Assembly (NCBI GenBank): GCA_012728025.1
Contig: JAAYFX010000202.1
Location: forward strand, 1 to 32,247
Source of the DNA: Clostridiales bacterium
GTDB taxonomy: Bacteria > Bacillota > Clostridia > Oscillospirales > Oscillospiraceae
Direction of reading: 5' to 3'
DNA length: 32,247 nucleotides
Part shown: piece after piece, positions 1 to 7,110 of the stretch
Position numbering within the stretch: the stretch's first letter is position 1
Layout: each line of letters begins with the position of its first letter
Translations under genes and position numbers: made by a program
Notes under the pieces: model-generated
The model's input: the letters and a program-made list of their open reading frames with translations, nothing else
Told to the model about the DNA's origin: nothing
Databases searched by the model: none

Positions 1-275
1 AGATACCCTTTGCCGAGGCAGAGGCCATGAAGCAGGACTATGCAAGGCACAAGGAAATTTTGCCGGTGGTGAAGGCGGTCATTGAAAAAATGGCAACCAT
101 CATAAACCGGTATATAGACAAAAGCATGACCGACACGATATATCTCTGCGGCGGCACCTGCTGCCTTACGGGGATAGAAAAAATCATCGAAGGCGAAACC
201 GGAATTAAGACGATAAAACCGAAAAACCCCTTTTTGGTAACGCCTGCCGGCATCGCCATGAACTGCCTTATATGA
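1..275 (+). CDS. eutJ: EutJ, C-terminal part (truncated by window edge)
   Basis: The reading frame is open from the first bases of the window (codons begin at position 3), so this is the 3' end of a longer gene and not an 82-aa protein starting at 27. The visible residues contain a YLCGGTCCLTGIE segment followed by PFLVTPAGIAMNCLI. This matches the last ATPase subdomain of EutJ, the Hsp70/actin-fold protein of ethanolamine operons that is thought to act as a chaperone for the enzymes of the eut microcompartment. The gene ends 27 bases before the next start, and all genes to 5099 run the same way, which supports one operon. The assignment rests on the C-terminal motif plus the eut neighbours; the N-terminal nucleotide-binding part lies outside the window. 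Confidence 0.8.
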   Translation, partial: IPFAEAEAMKQDYARHKEILPVVKAVIEKMATIINRYIDKSMTDTIYLCGGTCCLTGIEKIIEGETGIKTIKPKNPFLVTPAGIAMNCLI

Positions 276-302
276 AAACCCTTAATGAAAGGGGGAATAT
301 CT

Positions 303-1001
303 ATGGACTATAACGAAATGGTGCAGGAGATTGTTTCAAGAGTTGCAGCCTACCTTGAAAAAGACCTTGCGGAAGGGGAGGATAACAGAAAAAAGCTTAT
401 AATTTTAACTCATGAGCATGGCGACATATGCCACAAGGGACTTGAAAGCCCGAAAATTAACGAATGTTTCAAGACCGAATGTGCCCTTTTAAGCGATTTT
501 CAGTGTGACGTTTCTTCATGCGACGCAATGGTTCTCTACGGACTTAGCAATTCAGACATTGCCCGCCTTGCCTCCGGTGTCTGCGATACGGTTTACACAA
601 GGATAGCATCAAAGGCACTGCTTTTGGGCAAGAAGGTTTGGGCGGTGAAGGAGGAAATCGAGCTTCTTCAGTATTGCTCCGACCAGCCATACGGAAAGAT
701 GATGTACGACAAGCTGAACCTGCTTACGGATATGGGCCTTACTATTTGCTCATATGAGGAGCTTGAGGACAGCATTGTAAACACTTTCTGCTATTGTGAA
801 GGAAACACTGAAACCTGCTATGAAAAGCCGAAAAAGCAGGGCGGAGACTATGTTTGCGCAAAACGTGTGGTAACGGAAAAAGATTTGGTGGCGGCTCGGT
901 CCGAGGGGGCTTCACGGCTTCTTACAGGGGAAAAAGCCATAATAACAGACCTTGCCCGTGAGTTTGCAAAGGAACATGGAATTGAAATTGTAAAGACCTG
1001 A
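303..1001 (+). CDS. Ethanolamine utilisation protein, flavoprotein-like (TIGR02536-type)
   Basis: The start at 303 is preferred over the in-frame ATG at 285, because a GGGGG ribosome binding site lies 6-8 bases before 303; the product is 232 aa. It is rich in cysteines, with clusters in the segment CHKGLESPKINECF and around residues 150-165. It ends in a module (KRVVTEKDL ... IITDLAREFAKEHGIEI) that recurs in several microcompartment-associated proteins. Proteins of this size and layout sit between eutJ and eutN in Bacillota eut operons and are annotated only as ethanolamine utilisation proteins. A flavoprotein-like fold is likely, but the reaction is not established. I infer a redox or corrinoid-handling role from its position just before the PduS-like reductase. 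Function confidence is much lower than family confidence. Confidence 0.7.
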   Translation: MDYNEMVQEIVSRVAAYLEKDLAEGEDNRKKLIILTHEHGDICHKGLESPKINECFKTECALLSDFQCDVSSCDAMVLYGLSNSDIARLASGVCDTVYTRIASKALLLGKKVWAVKEEIELLQYCSDQPYGKMMYDKLNLLTDMGLTICSYEELEDSIVNTFCYCEGNTETCYEKPKKQGGDYVCAKRVVTEKDLVAARSEGASRLLTGEKAIITDLAREFAKEHGIEIVKT

Positions 1002-1050
1002 GCCAACAGGGCAAAAGCTCTATCGGCACTCAGGCAGCGGAGGACAGACA

Positions 1051-1332
1051 ATGCGCATTGGAAAAGTAATAGGCAACATATGGGCAACCCGCAAGGAGGA
1101 AAAGCTCTCCGGACTTAAGCTTCTTATAATCCAGCCTGTAAACATTGTTACAAAGGAGCTTGACGGTGCACCCTTGGTATCGGCGGATATTATAGGCGCA
1201 GGTATCGGAGAAACGGTTATCTTCGTAAGCGGGAGCTCGGCGCGGGGTGCTGTCGGTGATGTGCAAACACCGGTTGACGCTACCGTTGTGGGAATAGTCG
1301 ATGACCTTGAAATCGATTCGGCACTTATATAG
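1051..1332 (+). CDS. eutN: EutN/CcmL microcompartment vertex protein
   Basis: This 93-aa protein has the EutN/CcmL fold signature: an N-terminal MRIGKVIGNIWATRK strand, the central LLIIQPVN segment, and the GAGIGETVIFVSGSSAR loop typical of the pentamer-forming family. Such pentamers cap the vertices of the polyhedral shell that encloses ethanolamine ammonia-lyase and aldehyde dehydrogenase and so retain acetaldehyde. Length is normal for the family (about 90-95 aa). A GGAGG at 1039-1043 lies 7 bases before the start. It is followed 15 bases later by the PduS-like gene, which has its own ribosome binding site (GGAGGTG). Confidence 0.92.
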   Translation: MRIGKVIGNIWATRKEEKLSGLKLLIIQPVNIVTKELDGAPLVSADIIGAGIGETVIFVSGSSARGAVGDVQTPVDATVVGIVDDLEIDSALI

Positions 1333-1347
1333 TGCGGAGGTGATTGT

Positions 1348-2706
1348 ATGGGACTTATTGAGACTATCCAAAGCTCCGGCATAGTCGGGGCTGGCGGTGC
1401 CGGCTTTCCAACCCATGTGAAGCTGGATACAAAGGCGGAATGCTTCATAATAAACGCCGCCGAGTGCGAACCTCTTATTGAAACGGATAAATTTTTATGC
1501 AGAACTTTTCCGGATAAAGTTGTTGGCGGCACGGCAATTGCGGCGGCGCATCTGGGGGCAAAGCGTATAGTTATCGCTTTAAAGGGCAAATATGAAGATG
1601 AGATAGCAGCTCTTAAGGCTTCAATCAAAAAAGCCGGAGTCAATATCGAAATTTTTAAAATGCCAACCTTCTACCCTGCCGGAGACGAGCAGACAATGGT
1701 TCACATGGTAACGGGGAAAACCGTTCCTGAAAGGGGCATACCCCTTGAGGTGGGCGTGGTTGTAAACAACGTCGGCACTATGATGAACCTGTTTGAGGCC
1801 GTCCATGAGGGAAAACCCGTCTGCGACAAATACCTTTCTGTTGTAGGCGAGGTTGAAAAACCCATAATGCTCCACGTTCCCATAGGCACAGCCATTGAAG
1901 AATGTATAAAAAAGGCCGAGCCTAAGATAAGGGACTACGCTGTTATTTTGGGTGGGCCTATGATGGGCAGTGTCTTGAAAGAACCGGAGGAAATTTCCCA
2001 AAGCGTCGTTACAAAAACCAGCGGAAACATTATAGTTTTACCTCGTGACCATTTCCTTATAACACGAAGCACAGTTCCCATAGAACGGCTGAAGCAGCAG
2101 GCAAGAAGCGCTTGCATCCAGTGCAGATTTTGCACAGACCTATGCCCCAGATACCTTATAGGCCACAGGATACGCCCCCATCTGGTTATGCGCAATGTCT
2201 GGCTGGAGGAGCAAACCCGTGATAACGAAAGGTTTGAGGAGCTTTTTGGAGACGCTGTAAACTGCTGTGACTGCGGCATTTGTGAGCTTTTCTCGTGTCC
2301 AATGGGACTTTCACCAAGGCTCATAAACGTCTATATGAAGGGCAAACTTCGTGAGCGGGGCATCAATGTTCCAAAAACTCCGGAGCCCGAGGCTTTGGAT
2401 ATTATAGATATGCACAGGGTACCAACGGAAAGGCTTGTAACAAGGCTTAACCTTGGAAAGTACTATACCCAGCATACGAAAGACTGCTTCGAGCTTAATC
2501 CCGAGCAGGTTTATATACCTTTTGCTCAACACATCGGAAAGCCCGCAGAGCCATGTGTATCACAGGGTGATGAAATTAAAAAGGGGCAGCTTCTTGCAAA
2601 AGCGCAGGGTGCTGTTTCGGCAAATATTCATGCAAGCATAAGCGGCACAATCGTGAAAGTCGACGCAAAAGGAGCTTCTATCAGCAGGAAGGGGGAATCC
2701 ATATGA
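1348..2706 (+). CDS. PduS/RnfC-like corrinoid reductase (SLBB, 2x 4Fe-4S)
   Basis: The 452-aa product is the usual length of PduS. The N-terminus carries a glycine-rich nucleotide/flavin-binding segment (SGIVGAGGAGFP, residues 10-21) as in RnfC and NuoF, then an SLBB region. Two ferredoxin-type clusters follow: C256-x2-C259-x2-C262-x3-C266 and C306-x2-C309-x2-C312-x4-C317. A barrel-sandwich-like segment closes the protein. In the propanediol system PduS reduces cobalamin inside the microcompartment so that the adenosyltransferase can regenerate AdoCbl. The same role here, for ethanolamine ammonia-lyase, is inference from family and context. The stop overlaps the next start (ATGA at 2703-2706), so it is translationally coupled to the PduT-like shell protein. 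That protein is the known partner family of PduS. Confidence 0.88.
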   Translation: MGLIETIQSSGIVGAGGAGFPTHVKLDTKAECFIINAAECEPLIETDKFLCRTFPDKVVGGTAIAAAHLGAKRIVIALKGKYEDEIAALKASIKKAGVNIEIFKMPTFYPAGDEQTMVHMVTGKTVPERGIPLEVGVVVNNVGTMMNLFEAVHEGKPVCDKYLSVVGEVEKPIMLHVPIGTAIEECIKKAEPKIRDYAVILGGPMMGSVLKEPEEISQSVVTKTSGNIIVLPRDHFLITRSTVPIERLKQQARSACIQCRFCTDLCPRYLIGHRIRPHLVMRNVWLEEQTRDNERFEELFGDAVNCCDCGICELFSCPMGLSPRLINVYMKGKLRERGINVPKTPEPEALDIIDMHRVPTERLVTRLNLGKYYTQHTKDCFELNPEQVYIPFAQHIGKPAEPCVSQGDEIKKGQLLAKAQGAVSANIHASISGTIVKVDAKGASISRKGESI

Positions 2707-3242
2707 GCCGTGCCATTGGAATGATAGAGCTTTCCAGCATTGCCCGAGGCATAGAGGTAAGCGATTATATGCTGAAGGCATCAAAGGTTGACCTTATTCG
2801 AACCTCCACGATTTGTCCGGGAAAATATGTAGTAATAATCGGCGGAGATACAGGAAATGTCCGAAGTTCAATAGCTGAGGGCGAAAAATGGGGAGGGGAA
2901 TGTGTTCTGGATGTCCTTATAATCCCCAATGTGCATCCTGACCTTATACCGGCAATTTCCCTTTCAAACCATGTGGAAACCCGAGGGGCCTTGGGTGTGA
3001 TGGAGTTTTTCTCTGTGACATCGGCAATTAAGGCGGCGGATTTTGCGGCAAAGGCGGCAAATATCACCCTCATAGAGGTTAGGATTGGGTTTGCCATAGG
3101 CGGAAAGGGATATGTAACTCTAACCGGAGATGTGGGTTCTGTTCGTACGGCTGTCACAGCCGCCTCTAAGCAGGCCGAAATGCTCGTCGGAACCGCTGTC
3201 ATACCCATGCCGGAACCAAGGCTATTTGACCATATGCTGTAA
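2703..3242 (+). CDS. PduT-like tandem BMC-domain shell protein with Fe-S cysteine
   Basis: The 179-aa protein contains two consecutive bacterial microcompartment (BMC) domains. The first is roughly residues 3-85 (AIGMIELSSIARG) and the second roughly 96-175 (ALGVMEFFSVTSAIKAAD). Length and layout match PduT (about 184 aa), which forms pseudohexameric trimers with a 4Fe-4S cluster in the central pore. The cluster-ligand cysteine of PduT is at position 38, and here the segment TSTICPGKY places a cysteine exactly at residue 38. Electron passage across the shell to or from the adjacent PduS-like reductase is the expected role. It overlaps the upstream stop by 4 bases. Confidence 0.9.
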   Translation: MSRAIGMIELSSIARGIEVSDYMLKASKVDLIRTSTICPGKYVVIIGGDTGNVRSSIAEGEKWGGECVLDVLIIPNVHPDLIPAISLSNHVETRGALGVMEFFSVTSAIKAADFAAKAANITLIEVRIGFAIGGKGYVTLTGDVGSVRTAVTAASKQAEMLVGTAVIPMPEPRLFDHML

Positions 3243-3286
3243 ATGACGTTCTTGTAAGCCTAAATTTTGTAGGAGGATTATTATTT

Positions 3287-4549
3287 ATGTTTCAAGAGTT
3301 AATAGACAACATAACAAATGTAGGAGTTTTTACCGAAAGTATAAAAGGATGGGTTTCTGACCTATCCATAAACTCCGTTATCATTTTTATCATGATGATT
3401 TTCATGATAGTCGGCGCCATTGATAAAATGCGCGGCAACAAGCTCGGCTACGGTGAGCAGTTTGACGAAGGCTTTATGGCAATGGGCTCTCTTGCTATCG
3501 CCATGGCCGGTGTCGTGGCGGCCGCTCCTGTCCTTGCCATCATCCTTGGACCTATCATAACCCCTCTTTATACGGCTGTGGGCGCAAACCCCGCCATGTT
3601 TGCAACAACCCTTCTGGCAAACGACATGGGCGGCTATCCCCTTGCCATGCAGCTTGCAGGAGACAATGAGGCAATCGGTAACTTTGCGGGTCTGATTCTA
3701 GGCTCCATGATGGGACCCACCATAGTGTTCACAATCCCTGTGGCTCTTACCATCATAAAGCCCGAGGATCGCTCCTATCTGGGCGCCGGTATCCTTGCCG
3801 GTCTTATAACAATTCCCATTGGCTGCATAGTCGGCGGCCTTGTAATGAACATGACCCCTTACAAAATGAACATTGGTGAAATCCTTATAAACCTTATCCC
3901 TGTTATCATCATTGCCGGACTTATCGTTTTAGGTCTGTGGTTTGCTCCTGCCAAGATGATTAGCGGCTTTAACAAATTTGGTAAAGGTGTAACAATTGCC
4001 ATAACCTTCTTCACAGCCGTTGCTGTGTTCGAGTATCAAACGGGCATTTTGTTCCCCCTGTTTAACATCATGGTTGAACCGGACGCCGTTACAGGCTCCA
4101 TTCCTCTGGAGGACGGTCTTTTAGTCTGCGGCCAGATTGCCGTTGTCTTAATAGGTGCCTTCCCCATGGTTATGTGGATAACAAAGACCTTTGGAAAGGC
4201 ACTTTCCAAAATCGGCGGCAAGCTGGGCATGGATGAAAATGGCTCGGCCGGCCTTGTGGCAACCCTTGCAAACAACATTGCCATGTTCAACATCATGAAG
4301 GACATGAACCCCAAGGGCAAGCTTTTGAACGTGTCCTTCGCAGTTGCAGCGGCCTTCGTTTTCGGCGACCATCTCGGCTTTACAGCAGGTGTTAACTCTG
4401 ATATGATATTCCCCATGATTGCCGGAAAGCTAACTGCCGGTATCACAGCCCTTATCCTTGCTAACATTCTGTCCCCCATGCTCCTTGCAAAGATTGACAA
4501 CGGAGGGAGCGACCTCATAGAGGGCGCCGAAGAAAAAGACGAAGACTAA
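3287..4549 (+). CDS. eutH: EutH ethanolamine permease
   Basis: The product is a 420-aa polytopic membrane protein with about 10-11 hydrophobic segments. It has the conserved NDMGGYPLAMQLA motif (around residues 108-120), the GSMMGPTIVFTIPVAL segment and the GDHLGFTAGVN motif near residues 362-372, all hallmarks of EutH. It moves ethanolamine across the cytoplasmic membrane, mainly when external concentration or pH is low and diffusion is inadequate. AGGAGG sits 10 bases upstream of the start. The C-terminal tail is acidic and cytoplasmic. It is the last gene before a 118-base gap that contains strong hairpins. Confidence 0.95.
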   Translation: MFQELIDNITNVGVFTESIKGWVSDLSINSVIIFIMMIFMIVGAIDKMRGNKLGYGEQFDEGFMAMGSLAIAMAGVVAAAPVLAIILGPIITPLYTAVGANPAMFATTLLANDMGGYPLAMQLAGDNEAIGNFAGLILGSMMGPTIVFTIPVALTIIKPEDRSYLGAGILAGLITIPIGCIVGGLVMNMTPYKMNIGEILINLIPVIIIAGLIVLGLWFAPAKMISGFNKFGKGVTIAITFFTAVAVFEYQTGILFPLFNIMVEPDAVTGSIPLEDGLLVCGQIAVVLIGAFPMVMWITKTFGKALSKIGGKLGMDENGSAGLVATLANNIAMFNIMKDMNPKGKLLNVSFAVAAAFVFGDHLGFTAGVNSDMIFPMIAGKLTAGITALILANILSPMLLAKIDNGGSDLIEGAEEKDED

Positions 4550-4561
4550 GCTTTGGCATAA

Positions 4562-4621
4562 ATCCGACCCCGCCAAAATCGGGGTCGGATGCCCCGCCAA
4601 AGGGCCTTATACCCTAGGCGG
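4562..4621 (+). promoter_or_regulatory. Tandem hairpins between eutH and eutQ, possible attenuator
   Basis: A perfect 11-bp stem (4562-4572 with 4580-4590, 7-base loop) is followed directly by a second hairpin (CCGCC 4594-4598 with GGCGG 4617-4621, plus AGGG/CCCT inside). A third pairing, CGGGG 4580-4584 with CCCCG 4592-4596, would break both, so the region could switch between forms. There is no U-tract, so it is not a standard intrinsic terminator. mRNA stabilisation or processing between eutH and eutQ is equally possible. Confidence 0.5.
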
Positions 4622-4667
4622 TGAACACAGTTAAAGACAGTTGTGAGCTTTCGGGAAAGGAATCCAT

Positions 4668-5099
4668 ATGAATATTAGTGAGGAGCTAATAAAAGCGATA
4701 GTCGAGCAGGTTGTTCGGGAAATGCAAAAACCGGCCTGTGAGTCTGAAAGACAAGTTGACCCCAGCGGTATAATAGGCATAAAAACCTCAAGTGTTAAGC
4801 TTGAGCCTTTTGCCGGACGTGATGATGTTCTTTTAAAAGATGTAACAAGTCTGGCCGAAGCACCCAGAATGGGCTGCGGAATTATGGAGCTTAAAAACGG
4901 TGCAGATTTTGAATGGACCCTTACTTATGACGAGTATGACATCATTTTGGAAGGTTACCTTGAGATAGAAATAGACGGGCGCACGATTTCCGGCGGCCCT
5001 GGGGATATTATATACATACCCAAGGGAAGCCATATACACTTCAAAACGCCGGATTACGCAAAATATGTATACACCGTCTACCCTGCGGATTGGCAGTAA
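4668..5099 (+). CDS. eutQ: EutQ-like cupin protein, short form
   Basis: The 143-aa product has an N-terminal amphipathic helix (residues 1-20, MNISEELIKAIVEQVVREM), a short linker and a C-terminal cupin domain (about residues 45-140). The cupin contains the EutQ hallmarks GGPGDIIYIPKGSHIHF and YDEYDIILEGYLEIE. EutQ has been reported to have acetate kinase activity and to associate with the microcompartment. Enteric EutQ is about 230 aa, so this form lacks much of the N-terminal half and keeps only what looks like an encapsulation peptide plus the cupin. AAAGGA precedes the start by about 6 bases. It is the last eut gene; the cobalamin riboswitch begins about 20 bases after its stop. Confidence 0.87.
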   Translation: MNISEELIKAIVEQVVREMQKPACESERQVDPSGIIGIKTSSVKLEPFAGRDDVLLKDVTSLAEAPRMGCGIMELKNGADFEWTLTYDEYDIILEGYLEIEIDGRTISGGPGDIIYIPKGSHIHFKTPDYAKYVYTVYPADWQ

Positions 5100-5117
5100 A
5101 AGTTGTGGGGAAATTAA

Positions 5118-5405
5118 ATACAGCGTCTTTGTGACCTTGTGCGGGATGAACGCCCAAGGGTGGACAAGGGAATTCGGTTAGAACCCGAAGCGGTACCGCC
5201 ACTGTATGCGAAGTCCGCTGCTTAAGCGTAATTGACAAAGGCAGGCTCTATAAAAGAGCGGTCGGTCTTTACGTTGGGCGAAAGCCCTCCATTGGGGAAA
5301 CCTGAGAAGGTGAGCAGATGAGGCGAGGGGAAGGTTTCCCCATGCGTGAGCCAGTAGACCTACAAGGATTGGATGAGCGTGGGTGATTTGCATCCCCGCT
5401 GAGAC
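5118..5405 (+). promoter_or_regulatory. Cobalamin (AdoCbl) riboswitch
   Basis: The conserved core is plain: AAGGGAATTCGG at about 5165, AACCCGAAGCGGTACCGCC and ACTGTATGCG immediately after, and the 3' box GAGCCAGTAGACCTAC at about 5347-5362. The closing stem is visible as CAGCG (5121-5125) with CGCTG (5397-5401). A peripheral 10-bp perfect stem pairs 5294-5303 with 5332-5341. The aptamer sits directly in front of a terminator and a cobinamide/B12 salvage operon, so AdoCbl binding should switch those genes off at transcription. Boundaries are good to about 10 bases. Confidence 0.95.
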
Positions 5406-5413
5406 TTCATGCA

Positions 5414-5460
5414 AAAAAACGGTTGCGGTGGGGCTTTGCCCGACGCAGCCGTTTTATCTT
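5414..5460 (+). terminator. Riboswitch expression-platform terminator
   Basis: An AAAACGG...-type left arm (from about 5416) pairs with ...CCGTTTT (to about 5454), with an inner GGGC/GCCC stem around a TTT loop, followed by TTTTATCTT. It lies 10-15 bases after the closing helix of the aptamer, as expected for AdoCbl-dependent transcription termination before the CobU-like gene at 5509. Confidence 0.85.
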
Positions 5461-5508
5461 AAAACCCTTTGCGATTTCGTGAAATGAGCAGAAAGGAAAG
5501 GCGTATAT

Positions 5509-6105
5509 ATGAAAGTTCTTATATCAGGAGGCGTTAAAAACGGCAAGACCTATCACGCCCAGCGCCTTGCAAAAGCGCTTTCCGGAAAGGGACCGCTTTA
5601 TTATATAGCAACTATGGCTCCGGTTGACAGGGAGGATGATGAGCGCATAGCCCGCCATATTGCCGAAAGGGAGGGCTGGGGCTTTGAAACCATCGAATGT
5701 CCCACCGACATAATGAGCTGTGTTTACAGGGGAAGGCCCGAGGGGGTTTTCCTTTTGGATAGCACAACAGCTCTTTTGGCAAACGAGATGTTTTCAAAGG
5801 ACGGCAGCGTTGACCACTCGGCGGCAGAGCGGGTGGCAGAGGAGCTTCGTGCCTTTGCAAGCTGCGTTGAGGGGATTGTAGTGGTTTCTGACTCGATTTA
5901 TTCCGATGCTCAAACTTATAGCGAGCTGACTCAGGAATACAGAATCAGTCTTGCGTATATAGACCGTGCCCTTGCCAAAAGCTTTGACGCAGTTTATGAG
6001 GTCTGCTGTGGCAAGATTATATGCCACAAGGGCAGCCTTTTGGAGGGTTATGGCAAGGAGTCTTTAGAAAACAAGGAAAATAAAGTACAGGGAGGCAAAG
6101 TATGA
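5509..6105 (+). CDS. cobU: CobU-like adenosylcobinamide kinase / guanylyltransferase
   Basis: This 198-aa product has the CobU architecture: a P-loop near the start (SGGVKNGKT, residues 6-14, in place of the usual GGxxSGKS), YIATMAP at about residues 32-38, and the RHIAEREGWGFETIE segment at about 49-63. That segment carries the histidine that is guanylylated in CobU. A DSTT segment follows near residue 84. CobU phosphorylates adenosylcobinamide and then transfers GMP to it, giving AdoCbi-GDP for cobalamin assembly. The later half is more divergent than typical, and the conserved VxxEVGxGIVP segment is replaced by VSDSIYSDAQTYS. The stop overlaps the next start (ATGA at 6102-6105). It is the first gene of the riboswitch-controlled operon. 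Confidence 0.82.
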   Translation: MKVLISGGVKNGKTYHAQRLAKALSGKGPLYYIATMAPVDREDDERIARHIAEREGWGFETIECPTDIMSCVYRGRPEGVFLLDSTTALLANEMFSKDGSVDHSAAERVAEELRAFASCVEGIVVVSDSIYSDAQTYSELTQEYRISLAYIDRALAKSFDAVYEVCCGKIICHKGSLLEGYGKESLENKENKVQGGKV

Positions 6106-6479
6106 ATCTGATAATTGGGGGAGCCTATCAGGGAAAGCTGGAATATGCCAGAGAAAGATTTGGGCTTTCTGATGAAGACATTTGCCTATGCTCGGAGGAT
6201 AGGCAGCCGGACTTATCAAAAAGCTGCCTTTACCATGTGGAGCAGTTTGTTATGCTATGTATGAAAAACGGGCGAGACCCCGCCTTAGAGCTGGCCGACT
6301 GGCAAAAAGAGCATAAGGACGGCCTGCTCATATGTGAGGATATTTTCTGTGGTGTTGTCCCCACAGACCGGCAGACAAGACTTTGGCGGGAGGCCACAGG
6401 CCGATTTATGAGCTGGGCGGCAAGGGAAGCTGAGTCTGTAACAAGGATTTTTTGCGGTCTGCCCCAGAAGATAAAATGA
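6102..6479 (+). CDS. Short second CobU-like protein (degenerate paralogue)
   Basis: The 125-aa product begins with a P-loop-like segment (IIGGAYQGKLEYAR, residues 4-17). It later has LLICEDIFCGVVPTDRQTRLWREA, which aligns by eye with the VxxEVGxGIVPxxxxxRxFRD segment of CobU, and it ends in GLPQKIK like CobU's GLPxxLK. It lacks the RHxxxR guanylylation region. It is translationally coupled on both sides (ATGA overlaps at 6102-6105 and 6476-6479). I read it as a shortened CobU relative that retains the segment diverged in the upstream CobU. Whether the two work together or only one is active cannot be decided here. Confidence 0.65.
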   Translation: MNLIIGGAYQGKLEYARERFGLSDEDICLCSEDRQPDLSKSCLYHVEQFVMLCMKNGRDPALELADWQKEHKDGLLICEDIFCGVVPTDRQTRLWREATGRFMSWAAREAESVTRIFCGLPQKIK

Positions 6480-7069
6480 CGAGTGCAGCCTATCTTATAC
6501 GCCACAGCCTTACCGAGGCCAACGAAAAAAGGCTGTACTGCGGAAAAACTGACCTGCCCCTTTCGAAAGACGGAATAAGTCTTGCCATGGAGCTAAAACG
6601 GCAGGAGATTTATAAGCTTCCTGAGGGCTGCAAGTTTTTCACAAGCGGCATGAGGCGCACAGACGAAACTTTAAGGCTGCTGTTTGGGGAAGTCAATTTT
6701 ACAAAGGTGCCGGAGCTTAGAGAAATAGACTTCGGCAGCTTTGAAATGCTATCATACGCAGAGCTTAAAGACAGGGAAGATTATAAGCTTTGGCTGAAAG
6801 GCGATAATGAAAAAAACCCCTGTCCCCATGGGGAGAGCGCCGTGGACATGGAGAAAAGGGTTATTCCCGCCATAAGAGCGATTTTTAAGGAAAAATCCTC
6901 TGTTACTGTCACCCATGGCGGGGTTATCGCCTGTATTATGGCACAGTTTTTTCCCCATGAGGGTAAAAATAGATACCAATGGCAGCCCGCTCCGGCGGAA
7001 GGGTACCGCCTGCTATTAAAAGATAGCATCCCTGTGGGATATGAATGGCTCCATAGAAACACAAAGTAA
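6476..7069 (+). CDS. cobC: CobC-like alpha-ribazole-5'-phosphate phosphatase
   Basis: This is a histidine-phosphatase superfamily protein of 197 aa from the start at 6476, chosen because its ATG overlaps the previous stop (ATGA). The catalytic histidine is in YLIRHSLTEANEKRLYCGKTD (residues 6-26, the RHG motif being RHS here); the second histidine is in VTHGGVI near residue 148. The PHGESAVDMEKRV segment is also typical. CobC removes phosphate from alpha-ribazole phosphate or from cobalamin phosphate in nucleotide-loop assembly. The general phosphoglycerate-mutase-like family is certain. The specific role rests on its place between CobU-like and BtuF genes under a cobalamin riboswitch. Confidence 0.8.
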   Translation: MTSAAYLIRHSLTEANEKRLYCGKTDLPLSKDGISLAMELKRQEIYKLPEGCKFFTSGMRRTDETLRLLFGEVNFTKVPELREIDFGSFEMLSYAELKDREDYKLWLKGDNEKNPCPHGESAVDMEKRVIPAIRAIFKEKSSVTVTHGGVIACIMAQFFPHEGKNRYQWQPAPAEGYRLLLKDSIPVGYEWLHRNTK

Positions 7070-7110
7070 AAAAGCCGGCGATGTCAGTCGGCATATACGG
7101 GGGAGAAAGC

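Noticed and set aside
4550..4667. ANTAR-type (EutV) antiterminator
   Set aside because: The expected paired hexaloop hairpins with conserved A1/G4 were not found; the loops seen are 7 bases with different content.
7081..7110. Longer BtuF start at 7081
   Set aside because: It would put ten residues before the lipoprotein signal; 7111 has a better ribosome site and signal peptide.
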